Positions 52,295-59,799 of a DNA stretch of 60,986 nucleotides are shown here, piece by piece. Under the pieces are notes generated by a model. The model saw only the letters and a list, made by a program, of their open reading frames with translations, searched no databases and was not told the origin of the DNA. Made by a program: the position numbers and the translations under genes. How positions within the stretch are numbered: position 1 is the stretch's first letter; each line of letters starts with the position of its first letter. This DNA comes from Candidatus Rubneribacter avistercoris. Lineage in GTDB: Bacteria > Actinomycetota > Coriobacteriia > Coriobacteriales > Eggerthellaceae. The DNA lies in NCBI GenBank assembly GCA_019115845.1, contig DXCU01000071.1:1-60986 (forward strand). Reading direction: 5' to 3'.

Positions 52295-53353
52295 ATGAAC
52301 ATCAACCACGCCATACTGCACGTGTTCGACCCCGTGTCGTGCGTCAACGTCTACTCCCAAACCGAGCTTGATCTTTCGGACAAGGTCTCCAAGCGCTACG
52401 TGGAGGGCCATGTGCGCAAGATGCTGGGCAGCATCGACGCCTGCCGCGGGTCGTTTGCCGAGGACAGCGCGTTCGCCGAGGAGCTGTGCGCCTACTTTCG
52501 CGGCCATCGTGGGTTTTTAGAGCTGTCGGCGCAGGTGGCGGAGTTTCTCATGGGGGAGCTTGACCATGCGGACAAGGCGGAGCCGGCCGACATCTTGGTG
52601 GTTGACTTCGAGGACGACCCCGACGCGTCCGTGCGCGAGATGGACGAGGCGGACGAGCTGGCCGCGTTCGAGGGGCGCGGGCGGCGCTGCTTCGCGCTCA
52701 TGTTGCTCGACATCCGGCAGGCCTACCTGCACGAGGTGGGCACGGCCGAGGACGGCTCGACGCGCGTCGCGGTGGCGCGCCACCGCGCCATCTTGCCGAA
52801 CCCCTCCCAGAAGGTGTCCTCGTTCGCGGTGGTGGACGCGCGCACGCTTTCCGTGACGTTCTGCGATAAGCCGCGCACCATAGCGGGCGAGGAGCGCCTG
52901 CTCATACCGGACGGCCTTCTGCAGTGCACCAAAGAGGCGTCGGGCCGGGAGGTGCTCGGCGCGGTCGCGCGCATCGCGGAGGAGGTGGCCGAGGAGTACG
53001 GCGCCAATGCGGCGGTGGCGGTGTCGCGCGCCAAGGCGAGCGCGAGCCAGGCCGTGGAGGAGTCGGAGGAGCTGGCTCCGTGGGATTTGGCGGAGGACGT
53101 GTTCGAGGACGAACCGCTGCGCAAGCGCTTCGAGGAGGCGCTTGCCGAGGAGGGCGTGGCCGAGCGCGTGGTGGTGGAGCGGGCCGTGGCCAAGCGCGTG
53201 GCCCGGATGCACCGGATACGCACCGACACCGGCATCGACGTCTCGTTTCCGGCCGAGTACGGCGAGAACCCCGACTTCATCGAGTTCACGAGCGAGCCCG
53301 ACGGCCGCATCAGCATAGCCCTCAAGAACATCGGCCGCATCGAGAACCGCTGA
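52295..53353 (+). CDS. nucleoid-associated protein, NdpA-like
   Basis: 352 aa. The N-terminal MNINHAILHVFDPVSCVNVYSQTELDLSDKVSKRYVEGHVRKML fits the NdpA/YejK family (37-kDa nucleoid-associated protein), as do AADILVVDF-like (here ADILVVDFEDDP), FALMLLDIRQAYLHEV, and the HRAILPNPSQKVSSFAVVD core. The C-terminus is acidic and ends in a beta-rich ISIALKNIGRIENR. TATTCT (52248-52253) is a plausible -10 after the methyltransferase gene. The molecular function is uncertain; Gram-negative relatives bind the nucleoid, while Gram-positive relatives are little studied. Confidence 0.8.
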   Translation: MNINHAILHVFDPVSCVNVYSQTELDLSDKVSKRYVEGHVRKMLGSIDACRGSFAEDSAFAEELCAYFRGHRGFLELSAQVAEFLMGELDHADKAEPADILVVDFEDDPDASVREMDEADELAAFEGRGRRCFALMLLDIRQAYLHEVGTAEDGSTRVAVARHRAILPNPSQKVSSFAVVDARTLSVTFCDKPRTIAGEERLLIPDGLLQCTKEASGREVLGAVARIAEEVAEEYGANAAVAVSRAKASASQAVEESEELAPWDLAEDVFEDEPLRKRFEEALAEEGVAERVVVERAVAKRVARMHRIRTDTGIDVSFPAEYGENPDFIEFTSEPDGRISIALKNIGRIENR

Positions 53354-53471
53354 GGGCCGCGGTTTGTGACCAACCTACGGACGCGGCCGGCGGCGCCCGA
53401 AGAGGGGCGGATCGGGCGCGCTTGCGAACTCTGGGCGCGCTGGCATGCGCGCTCTTCGCTCGCCGCAATGC

Positions 53472-53565
53472 TTATGCGTTCGCGCAAGCAGCGCGTCGCT
53501 GTCACTTGATTTATGAGAACGCATAAGATACCCTTCAAAAAATCGAGTTTTATGCGAACGCATAG
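53472..53565 (+). promoter_or_regulatory. three evenly spaced operators of hipBA
   Basis: TTATGCGTTCGCGCAA (53472-53487), TTATGAGAACGCATAA (53511-53526) and TTATGCGAACGCATAG (53550-53565) are variants of one 16-bp dyad (TTATGCG-N2-CGCATAA). Starts are exactly 39 bp apart. The core of the third copy is a perfect palindrome. The AT-rich patch must contain the hipBA promoter, with TAAGAT (53524-53529) a possible -10. HipB dimers usually bind several such dyads and bend the DNA. Confidence 0.85.
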
Positions 53566-53584
53566 ATCGAAAGCGAGGTGGACG

Positions 53585-53800
53585 ATGGAACGCATCGGAA
53601 ACGCTAGCGCGCTCGGCGCGCTCATCCGTGAGGAGCGCAAGCGGCAGGGATACACGCAGGTTGAGCTTGCCGGGTTGTGCGGCGTGGGCGTCACCTACCT
53701 CTCCCATTTGGAAGGGGGCAAGGAAACCGCCGAGATTGGCAAGGCCCTCCACGTGGTCGCCATGCTGGGCGTCGATCTTTTCGCCAAGAGGAGGGGCTGA
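53585..53800 (+). CDS. hipB: HipB-type antitoxin, XRE-family HTH
   Basis: 71 aa, ATG 53585 behind AGCGAGGTGG; upstream in-frame ATGs lie inside the operators. The HTH spans ASALGALIREERKRQGYTQVELAGLCGVGVTYLSHLEGGKETAEIGKALHVVAMLG, a HipB-like XRE fold with a shortened C-terminus (E. coli HipB is 88 aa). It should neutralise the HipA kinase and repress the operon through the three upstream dyads. The stop overlaps the hipA start (TGATG). Confidence 0.88.
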   Translation: MERIGNASALGALIREERKRQGYTQVELAGLCGVGVTYLSHLEGGKETAEIGKALHVVAMLGVDLFAKRRG

Positions 53801-55086
53801 TGGAAGGGCTGTCCGTCGAGCGCTTGGAGCGCTTCGAGCCGCGCATCGTGGGGCATCTGGCGTCCGACGGATCGTCGTTCGTCTACGATGCGGCTTATCT
53901 GGAATCCTCGCGCGCCACTCCTCTTTCGCAATCCCTTCCCTTGCAGACCGAGGCGTTTTCCGCAAGGGAGTTCCGACCTTATTTCGAAGGGTTGCTGGCG
54001 GAGGGGCCGGCCCGTCGCGCGCTCGCTTCCGAGTTGCAGCTGCCCGAGGACGACTACCTGGCGCTTTTGGAGGCGTGCGGACGGGATTGCATCGGCGACG
54101 TCGTGATCTCGCGGGCAGGGTCGGACGGCGCCAGAGAACCCGCTTTCTACGAGCCGATCGACAGCGATCGGTTCCGCGCCCTGTTCTGCGGCCTTCCCTG
54201 CATGGCGGAGGAGAACGCGGCATCGCGTCTTTCGCTTGCGGGCACGCAAGGCAAGATCGGGCTGGCGCACGATCCGCGCCAGTCGATGGACGAGGGCTGG
54301 CTGCGCCCGCACGGCCTTGCGGCCACGACGCATATCCTCAAAACGAGCCATTTGCGGGATATTCCCGAGATAGAGTTCCTTTGCATGAAAGCCGCTGCCC
54401 TCTGCGGGTTGGAGGCGGCACGCGTCGGCTTGATCGATGCGGGAGCCTCCGTCCTCGCGGTCGAGCGATTCGACCGAGAGAGCGTTGCGGAGGAGGGGGA
54501 GCTGCGCGTGAGGCGACTGCATCAGGAGGATCTCGCGCAGGCGCTCGGCGTGACCCCGGCTTCGAAGTACGCGGAGCTGGAGGGAGGGACGGTGCGCGTC
54601 GTCGCGCGTCTCTTCAAAGAGCGCAGCGTCCGACCTGCGAGGGACATCGCCTCGTTCGCCCGCATGCTGTGCTTCGCTTACCTTGTCGGGGATTGCGATG
54701 CCCATCTGAAGAACTACGCGGTGCTGTACCCCGACGCGGGCCGCGGCGGGGCGGGGCTTTCCCTCGCGCCCGCGTACGACTTCGTGTGCACGACGCGCTA
54801 TCCGCGGTTCAGCCGCGACATGGCCATGGCGCTCGGCGGCGTGCGCGCCATCGACGAGGTGCGGCCCGACACATTTGATGCGCTGGCCGGCGAACTCGGC
54901 ATTACGAAGGCGGCGTTGCGGACGCTCGTCCGGCCCCTTGTCGAGCGCGCGTCCGAGGCGATGCGGACCGCTGCCGACGGCGGCTGCGGACCCACTCTCG
55001 CGTCGACCCCTTATATCGCGGACGACCTTGTGGAGGACATGGCTCCGCGCCGCGCGGTTCTCAAGGCGTTCTGCGACAAGGGCTGA
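53800..55086 (+). CDS. hipA: HipA-type serine/threonine kinase toxin
   Basis: 428 aa; ATG 53800 overlaps the hipB stop. The N-terminal subdomain (RATPLSQSLPLQTEAFSAREFRPYFEGLLAEGPARRAL) and the kinase core are complete: the P-loop-like SLAGTQGKIGLAHD, THILKTSH with the nucleotide-binding Lys, EIEFLCMKAAALCGLEAARVGLID, VERFDRE, RLHQEDLAQALG, the catalytic Asp in GDCDAHLKNYAVLY, and LAPAYDFVCT. HipA kinases phosphorylate aminoacyl-tRNA synthetases (GltX in E. coli), halting translation and promoting persistence. No inactivating change is visible, so the module looks active. Confidence 0.9.
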   Translation: MEGLSVERLERFEPRIVGHLASDGSSFVYDAAYLESSRATPLSQSLPLQTEAFSAREFRPYFEGLLAEGPARRALASELQLPEDDYLALLEACGRDCIGDVVISRAGSDGAREPAFYEPIDSDRFRALFCGLPCMAEENAASRLSLAGTQGKIGLAHDPRQSMDEGWLRPHGLAATTHILKTSHLRDIPEIEFLCMKAAALCGLEAARVGLIDAGASVLAVERFDRESVAEEGELRVRRLHQEDLAQALGVTPASKYAELEGGTVRVVARLFKERSVRPARDIASFARMLCFAYLVGDCDAHLKNYAVLYPDAGRGGAGLSLAPAYDFVCTTRYPRFSRDMAMALGGVRAIDEVRPDTFDALAGELGITKAALRTLVRPLVERASEAMRTAADGGCGPTLASTPYIADDLVEDMAPRRAVLKAFCDKG

Positions 55087-55114
55087 CGGCTGCCGGCGCT
55101 TTTTGCGGGGGCGC

Positions 55115-55561
55115 TCAGCGCCAGCGCTTGAGCGTGGGCAGCAGGGCGCCCATGAACGACACGGCCTCGTCGAGCGTGATGCGGCACGACTCGGCCATGC
55201 CGGGCGCGCAGCGCTCGACAAGATCCTCGAGCGTCTCGTCCTCGAGGAAGGCGCCGTCGCGGTAGCACCACGAGCAGAATTCCTCCGAGGGCGACCCGTC
55301 CGCTTCGGTGCCGCGGTCCTTCTCCTGGAAAAACGGCATGCCGCAGCTTTGGCAGAAGTCGCCGTCGGGCATTTCCAGCAGCAGCGTGACGGGCACGTCG
55401 CACGTGGCGGCGATGAGCTTGCACATGTCGATGCCCGGCGACGTTTCGCCCCTTTCCCAGCGCGAGACGGCTTGGCGGGTGACGAAGAGCTTGCGCGCGA
55501 GGTCGTCTTGGGTGAGGCCCTGCTCCTTGCGGATGCGGACGAGCGCGTCTGAGATGGCCAT
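55115..55561 (-). CDS. XRE-family regulator with zinc-ribbon C-terminal domain
   Basis: 148 aa from ATG 55561 (Shine-Dalgarno AAAGGAG). Residues 1-62 are an HTH_3 domain (ISDALVRIRKEQGLTQDDLARKLFVTRQAVSRWERGETSPGIDMCKLIAATCDVPVTLLL). Residues ~65-148 are a zinc-ribbon domain with FCQSCGMPF and EEFCSWCYRDGAF, the CxxC pairs of the 'putative zinc ribbon' family, and a C-terminal helical stretch. Such fusions are usually stand-alone transcription factors in Firmicutes and Actinobacteria. No target operon is evident; it lies between hipA (convergent) and the reductase gene (same strand). Confidence 0.85.
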   Translation of the reverse strand: MAISDALVRIRKEQGLTQDDLARKLFVTRQAVSRWERGETSPGIDMCKLIAATCDVPVTLLLEMPDGDFCQSCGMPFFQEKDRGTEADGSPSEEFCSWCYRDGAFLEDETLEDLVERCAPGMAESCRITLDEAVSFMGALLPTLKRWR

Positions 55562-55713
55562 GGGGCTCCTTTCGTCGGCGGGTAGCCCTGCCATTGAACC
55601 ACGCGCGCTCACCCGCCGTAAAGAAACAAAGCGTTGCGGCGCGGTTGGCGCGATGCCGCCTTCGCCGAGCGCGGCGCGCTGCTGAGAACGCGGCATCGTA
55701 TCCGCCCGCCCGC

Positions 55714-58014
55714 TCACCGACCGAGGTGCTCCTTGACGTACTCGATGGACATCATGCCGCTTGTGAGCGCGTAGCCGCATGTCGCGCCCACGTAGTCCGT
55801 GTAGGGGTACGAGAAGTACCCGCCGCTGTCCTGCCCTGCGACGAACAGCCCTCGCGGCGCGGGAACGTTGCCTTCGCCGATCGCCTGCAGATGGTCGTTC
55901 ACCTTGATGCCGTTGTAGGTGCCGTCGATGGGCGACACGACGCGCACCGCGTAGAACGGGCCCTCGTCAAGGGGATGCAGAAGCTCTCGGCGCTTCCCGA
56001 ACAGCGGATCCTCTCCGGAGGCGATCACCGCCCGGTAGTCCTCGACCGTGCGCGCCCATGTGGCGGCGTCGAATCCTGCAAGCTCGCCAAGCTCCTCGAG
56101 GGTGTCGGCCTTCCACGCCTGGCCGTGCGCGATGGCGGCGTCCATCTCGTCTTGCAGCGTGTGGTAGGAGGGCACGAGGATGCGCTCGCGCATCTTGTAC
56201 TCGGCGATGAGGTCCTCCCCGAGTACTTCGTGCACGCCGCTTCGCACGAGCTTGTCGAAGTCGGCTTGGGTGAGCACGATGTAGCTCGAGCCGACGCGGC
56301 GCATGCCCGACGCTCCGCGTGCGAGCGCGTGCGTGATGCAGTACGCCTCGTTCATGTAGCGGTTGCCCGAGGGGTCGAGCATGAGGAACCCGCCCTGGTT
56401 GAGGAACTTCATGTAGCCGGCGTAGAAGTCGAGCACGTCGTTGCTGCAGAACTCCGCGAGGTGCGGGGACACGTCCGTCGAGAGCACGGCGCCGGCCTCC
56501 CTGCAGAGGTTGATGCCGTCCCCGGTGTTCGTGGCCACGCCGTTGAGGTAGAAGTCCGAGGTGCCGAAGATCTCCTCCTGCATGCCCGGGTTGCCGCCGA
56601 AGCCGCCGGTGCAGACGAGCACGGCGCGCGCGTTCACCGTGACCGCGGTCCCGTCCTGCTTGGAGGCGGCGACGCCTGCGACTTCGCCCTCCTTGACGAT
56701 GAGCGACTCGGCCTTGGTGTCGAGCAAAAGCGTCGCCCCTCCGGGGATGATGAACGTGTCCCAGAGCACCTGGAACTTCTCGGTCCCCTTCCCGTAGTCG
56801 TGCGCGATGCTCGTGCCGCTTGTCGCCTTCGGAGCCGAGAAGCCCTTCTGCCCCGTCTGCTCCCAATAGCTCTGCAGCCAGTCGATCATCTCCCCCGAAT
56901 GCGAGAGCACGTTGTAGGTGAGGCTCGCGTCGGTCCTCCAATAGTAATAATCCATCATGGCCGAAAACACCTCGTCCACGGTCACATGGTTGCCCACCTG
57001 CTCGTCGAGCTTGCTGCCCACGGCGAGCGCGCCGGTCGCGCACGAGCCCTCGCCCGATATGCGGGCGGTCTTCTCGAGCACCACGACCGAAAGCCCCTCT
57101 TCGACGGCCTTGAGCGCGGCGGTCGTGCCGGCCGTGCCAGCGCCGACGATGCACAGGTCGGCGTCGTAAGACTCGCTCGCCTCCTTCTTCGGCGTCGCCT
57201 TGGCGAAGGGAGCGAAGCTCGCCCCGGCCTGCGAGAGAGCCTTCGCGCAGGCCGCCTGCACGGCCGCCGCGGTGAGCGTGGCCCCCGTCACCGTGTCCAC
57301 GAACAGCGATTGCTGCTCGACGATGGCGCGCGGCATGCGTTCCACGGCAGGCTCGAAGAACCCGGGCGTGTCCGAGCAGGACAGCACGCGCACATCAAGG
57401 ATGCTCGTTTCGTCGACGTCGACCTCCACCTGCACCGGCTCGATGACGGCGGGGCATCCGAAGCGCTCGCCTTCGATGGACCCCGCCTTCCATTTCCCGT
57501 ACGCCTCGCCTGCGTAGGTGCCCGGCTTCATATGCTGCTCGACGGCCGAGGCGTCGAATCCCGGAAGGTCCTTGGGCGAGGCGCCCGCCTGCCCGACGGC
57601 GTCCGCGACCGCGCTCAGCACCGCCTGCGACGAGAGGGTGGCGCCGGACACCGCGTCCACGTCTATGGATTGGGATTCCACGATGGCGGCCGGCAGCACG
57701 TTCAGGGGCAGGTGGCTGATGTCTTCCGTCTCCCCGTGCTCGACGACCTTCACCTCCTCGATGCGGCTTTCCGAGAACGACACCTCCACGACGACGGGGC
57801 CGTGCTTGCCCTCGCCTTCGGCGGTGTACGTGCCCGGGTTGAAGCTTGCCGGGCCGGACGCGGCGCCGCCCGAGGGCGCGCCCGCGCAGCCCGAGAGCGC
57901 GAGCGCCCCTTGGGCGCCGAGCAGCCCGAGGCCGGCCAGACCGGCCACTCCCTGCACGAAGCCCCTCCTGCTCAGCTGCGGCCCCTCTTCGGCGCGTTTC
58001 GTGGGATCGTCCAT
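55714..58014 (-). CDS. Tat-exported lipoprotein FAD reductase with two FMN-binding domains
   Basis: 766 aa from ATG 58014 (Shine-Dalgarno GAAGGAGG). The N-terminus carries a Tat motif, SRRGFVQG (R16-R17), and a lipobox ending ALSGC (C43), so it is exported folded and lipid-anchored. Two FMN-binding domains follow, with flavinylation motifs SGAT (T126) and TGAT (T246), the Thr that ApbE links to FMN. Then comes a fumarate-reductase/flavocytochrome-c-type FAD domain: DADLCIVGAGTAGTTAALKAVEEG (~286), GGFLMLDPSGNRYMNEA, and the C-terminal GLFVAGQDSGGYF. It probably reduces an extracellular acceptor as a terminal respiratory reductase. The substrate is unknown. A divergent LuxR-type gene likely regulates it. 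Confidence 0.92.
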   Translation of the reverse strand: MDDPTKRAEEGPQLSRRGFVQGVAGLAGLGLLGAQGALALSGCAGAPSGGAASGPASFNPGTYTAEGEGKHGPVVVEVSFSESRIEEVKVVEHGETEDISHLPLNVLPAAIVESQSIDVDAVSGATLSSQAVLSAVADAVGQAGASPKDLPGFDASAVEQHMKPGTYAGEAYGKWKAGSIEGERFGCPAVIEPVQVEVDVDETSILDVRVLSCSDTPGFFEPAVERMPRAIVEQQSLFVDTVTGATLTAAAVQAACAKALSQAGASFAPFAKATPKKEASESYDADLCIVGAGTAGTTAALKAVEEGLSVVVLEKTARISGEGSCATGALAVGSKLDEQVGNHVTVDEVFSAMMDYYYWRTDASLTYNVLSHSGEMIDWLQSYWEQTGQKGFSAPKATSGTSIAHDYGKGTEKFQVLWDTFIIPGGATLLLDTKAESLIVKEGEVAGVAASKQDGTAVTVNARAVLVCTGGFGGNPGMQEEIFGTSDFYLNGVATNTGDGINLCREAGAVLSTDVSPHLAEFCSNDVLDFYAGYMKFLNQGGFLMLDPSGNRYMNEAYCITHALARGASGMRRVGSSYIVLTQADFDKLVRSGVHEVLGEDLIAEYKMRERILVPSYHTLQDEMDAAIAHGQAWKADTLEELGELAGFDAATWARTVEDYRAVIASGEDPLFGKRRELLHPLDEGPFYAVRVVSPIDGTYNGIKVNDHLQAIGEGNVPAPRGLFVAGQDSGGYFSYPYTDYVGATCGYALTSGMMSIEYVKEHLGR

Positions 58015-58177
58015 GTCTCCTCCTTCTGTCGTCGGGACGGCTTCCCGGCCATTCTGCCGAAAACGGGGCCGCATGGTCTTCCCCTGCCGATGACGAGGGG
58101 CCCCGCTTTTCTCACCCCTTAGTGATGAATTTCGGCCAAGAGGGCTTCTCGGCTGGAAAAATCGCGTTTCGGCCCCC

Positions 58178-58206
58178 TTGGGGTGGCCGGGCTCTTCTGG
58201 TAAGGT
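58178..58206 (+). promoter_or_regulatory. promoter of the 12-TM LuxR gene
   Basis: TTGGGG (58178-58183), a 17-nt spacer and TAAGGT (58201-58206). The 215-bp divergent region also has a direct repeat TTTCGGCC at 58130-58137 and 58167-58174, a possible regulator site for one or both genes. Confidence 0.5.
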
Positions 58207-58229
58207 GCGGAAAGGGAGAAAGAGGGGCG

Positions 58230-59711
58230 ATGAGAGGCTTGTCCGGCAGGGCCATAGCGCGCATGCTCGTAGGCGAAGGCGTTCCGCATGGCGGGCGGAC
58301 GACGTTCGCCACGGTCGCGGGCCTGGCGTTCTACTGGCAGTTCTACCGTTGGGCGAACATCAGGAACATAGTGGCGGGCGGAGGGGCAGGGGACGGCGAC
58401 CTTCTTCCCCTGGCGTTCTACGGAGCGGTGCTCGCCATCGCCCTTGCCCTGCTCTCGGCGAAGAGCCTGCCGGCGCGCCTGGTCTCGTCGCGTCTCGCGC
58501 TCGTCGCGGGATCGGTTGCCTCCGTGGCTTTGGCGGGGGCGTGGGCCGGCTCGCTTGCGCTGAACGAGGGCTTCGCCGCCCTTGCGACGGCCTCTTTCGC
58601 GCTGGCCGCCTGTTCCTTCTCGGTGCTGACGCTGGCCTGGGCCCGGCGCTGCCGCATGGAGGCCCGCGCCGACGCGAAGCGCGCGGTGCTCCTCGTGTGC
58701 CTCTCGTCCCTTGCCTCTTTCGCGCTGGCCTCCGTCAACTCGCTGGCGGCGAACGACCATGCGCTGCTTGCCGTGGCTGCTCCGGCCGCATCGGCCCTCT
58801 GCCTCCTTCCGGGCGACGGGCGCGCCGAGCGGAAGGCGGTTTCGCGCGGGGAGCCGCCCGCGGCCCTTGCGTCCCGCCCCGTCGTCGCCGTGCTGGTGTC
58901 GCTTCTCGTCCTCATCGTGTGCATGAAGGGGGTGAGCGATGCGTTCTACGCGACCGAATCGGACGCCATGCTCTACCTCAAGCATTTCATCACGGTGGTG
59001 GAGCTGGCGGCGATCGTCTTCGCCTGCCTGTTCGCAACGGATATGGGCCGGTTCGCCTTCGCGGGTTGGGTGGTGCTTGTGGGCGGTGTGCTCTCGGGGC
59101 TGTCGCTGCTGTTCTTCCCAGGGGAGCCTTCCGCGGCGTTCCAGTTCGGCCTGGGGACGGTGACCGCCGGCAGGACGTGCTTGGAGCTGTTCGTGTTCAT
59201 TCTGGCGACCTGCCTGAGCGCCCGCGACGAGCTGCGCTCGACGCTGATGCTTTTGGTGGTTCCCGAGACGGCGGGGTGCCTGATAGGGTACGGGGCGCTT
59301 CCCTTCGCACTGCGCTCGGCGGGGGTGGCGGGCGGCGAATGGTTCGGCGCGCTGTCGCTTGGAGCGTGCGCGGTCACGGTGGTGTCCACGCTCCTGTCCA
59401 TGAGCTTCCTTGCCCTCAAGGGGCTTGAGGGGCCGGCAGCCGCGGTCCTTCCCGCCGAGGCGCCGGAGGACGACTCCCGCCGCTTCGACGAGGTCGCGCG
59501 CCGATTCTCGCTCACGAAGCGCGAGGGGGAGACGGCGTATTTGTTCTACCGGGGCTACAGCGCCAAGCGCATCGCCGATCTGCATTACGTGTCGCTGAAC
59601 ACGACGCAGAGCCACTTGCGCAGCGTCTATCGCAAGATGGGGGTGCACAACCGCCAGCAGCTCATCGACCTTGTGGAGGCGGAACTGGAATCCGGTCCGG
59701 GCCGGGTGTGA
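58230..59711 (+). CDS. 12-TM membrane protein with C-terminal LuxR-type HTH
   Basis: 493 aa, start ATG 58230 behind GGGAGAAAGAGGGG. About twelve TM helices occupy residues 20-410. The C-terminal HTH is FSLTKREGETAYLFYRGYSAKRIADLHYVSLNTTQSHLRSVYRKMGVHNRQQLIDLVE. It is divergent from the Tat-exported flavin reductase, the standard Eggerthellaceae arrangement in which the membrane-bound regulator is thought to sense the reductase's substrate and induce it. It shares architecture with the protein at 43349-44839 but is only distantly similar. Confidence 0.92.
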   Translation: MRGLSGRAIARMLVGEGVPHGGRTTFATVAGLAFYWQFYRWANIRNIVAGGGAGDGDLLPLAFYGAVLAIALALLSAKSLPARLVSSRLALVAGSVASVALAGAWAGSLALNEGFAALATASFALAACSFSVLTLAWARRCRMEARADAKRAVLLVCLSSLASFALASVNSLAANDHALLAVAAPAASALCLLPGDGRAERKAVSRGEPPAALASRPVVAVLVSLLVLIVCMKGVSDAFYATESDAMLYLKHFITVVELAAIVFACLFATDMGRFAFAGWVVLVGGVLSGLSLLFFPGEPSAAFQFGLGTVTAGRTCLELFVFILATCLSARDELRSTLMLLVVPETAGCLIGYGALPFALRSAGVAGGEWFGALSLGACAVTVVSTLLSMSFLALKGLEGPAAAVLPAEAPEDDSRRFDEVARRFSLTKREGETAYLFYRGYSAKRIADLHYVSLNTTQSHLRSVYRKMGVHNRQQLIDLVEAELESGPGRV

Positions 59712-59799
59712 CGCCTGCCGCCGCGCCTCGTGCCGGGGGCTTGAGTGTGGTAGGATGCTAGGATTGTTTCCCCAGGCGATCTTAGGTTAGGAGCGCGCA

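Noticed and set aside
58130..58174. TTTCGGCC direct repeat as the LuxR operator
   Set aside because: Only two 8-mers 37 bp apart in GC-rich DNA; not enough to claim as a site, though noted in the promoter entry.
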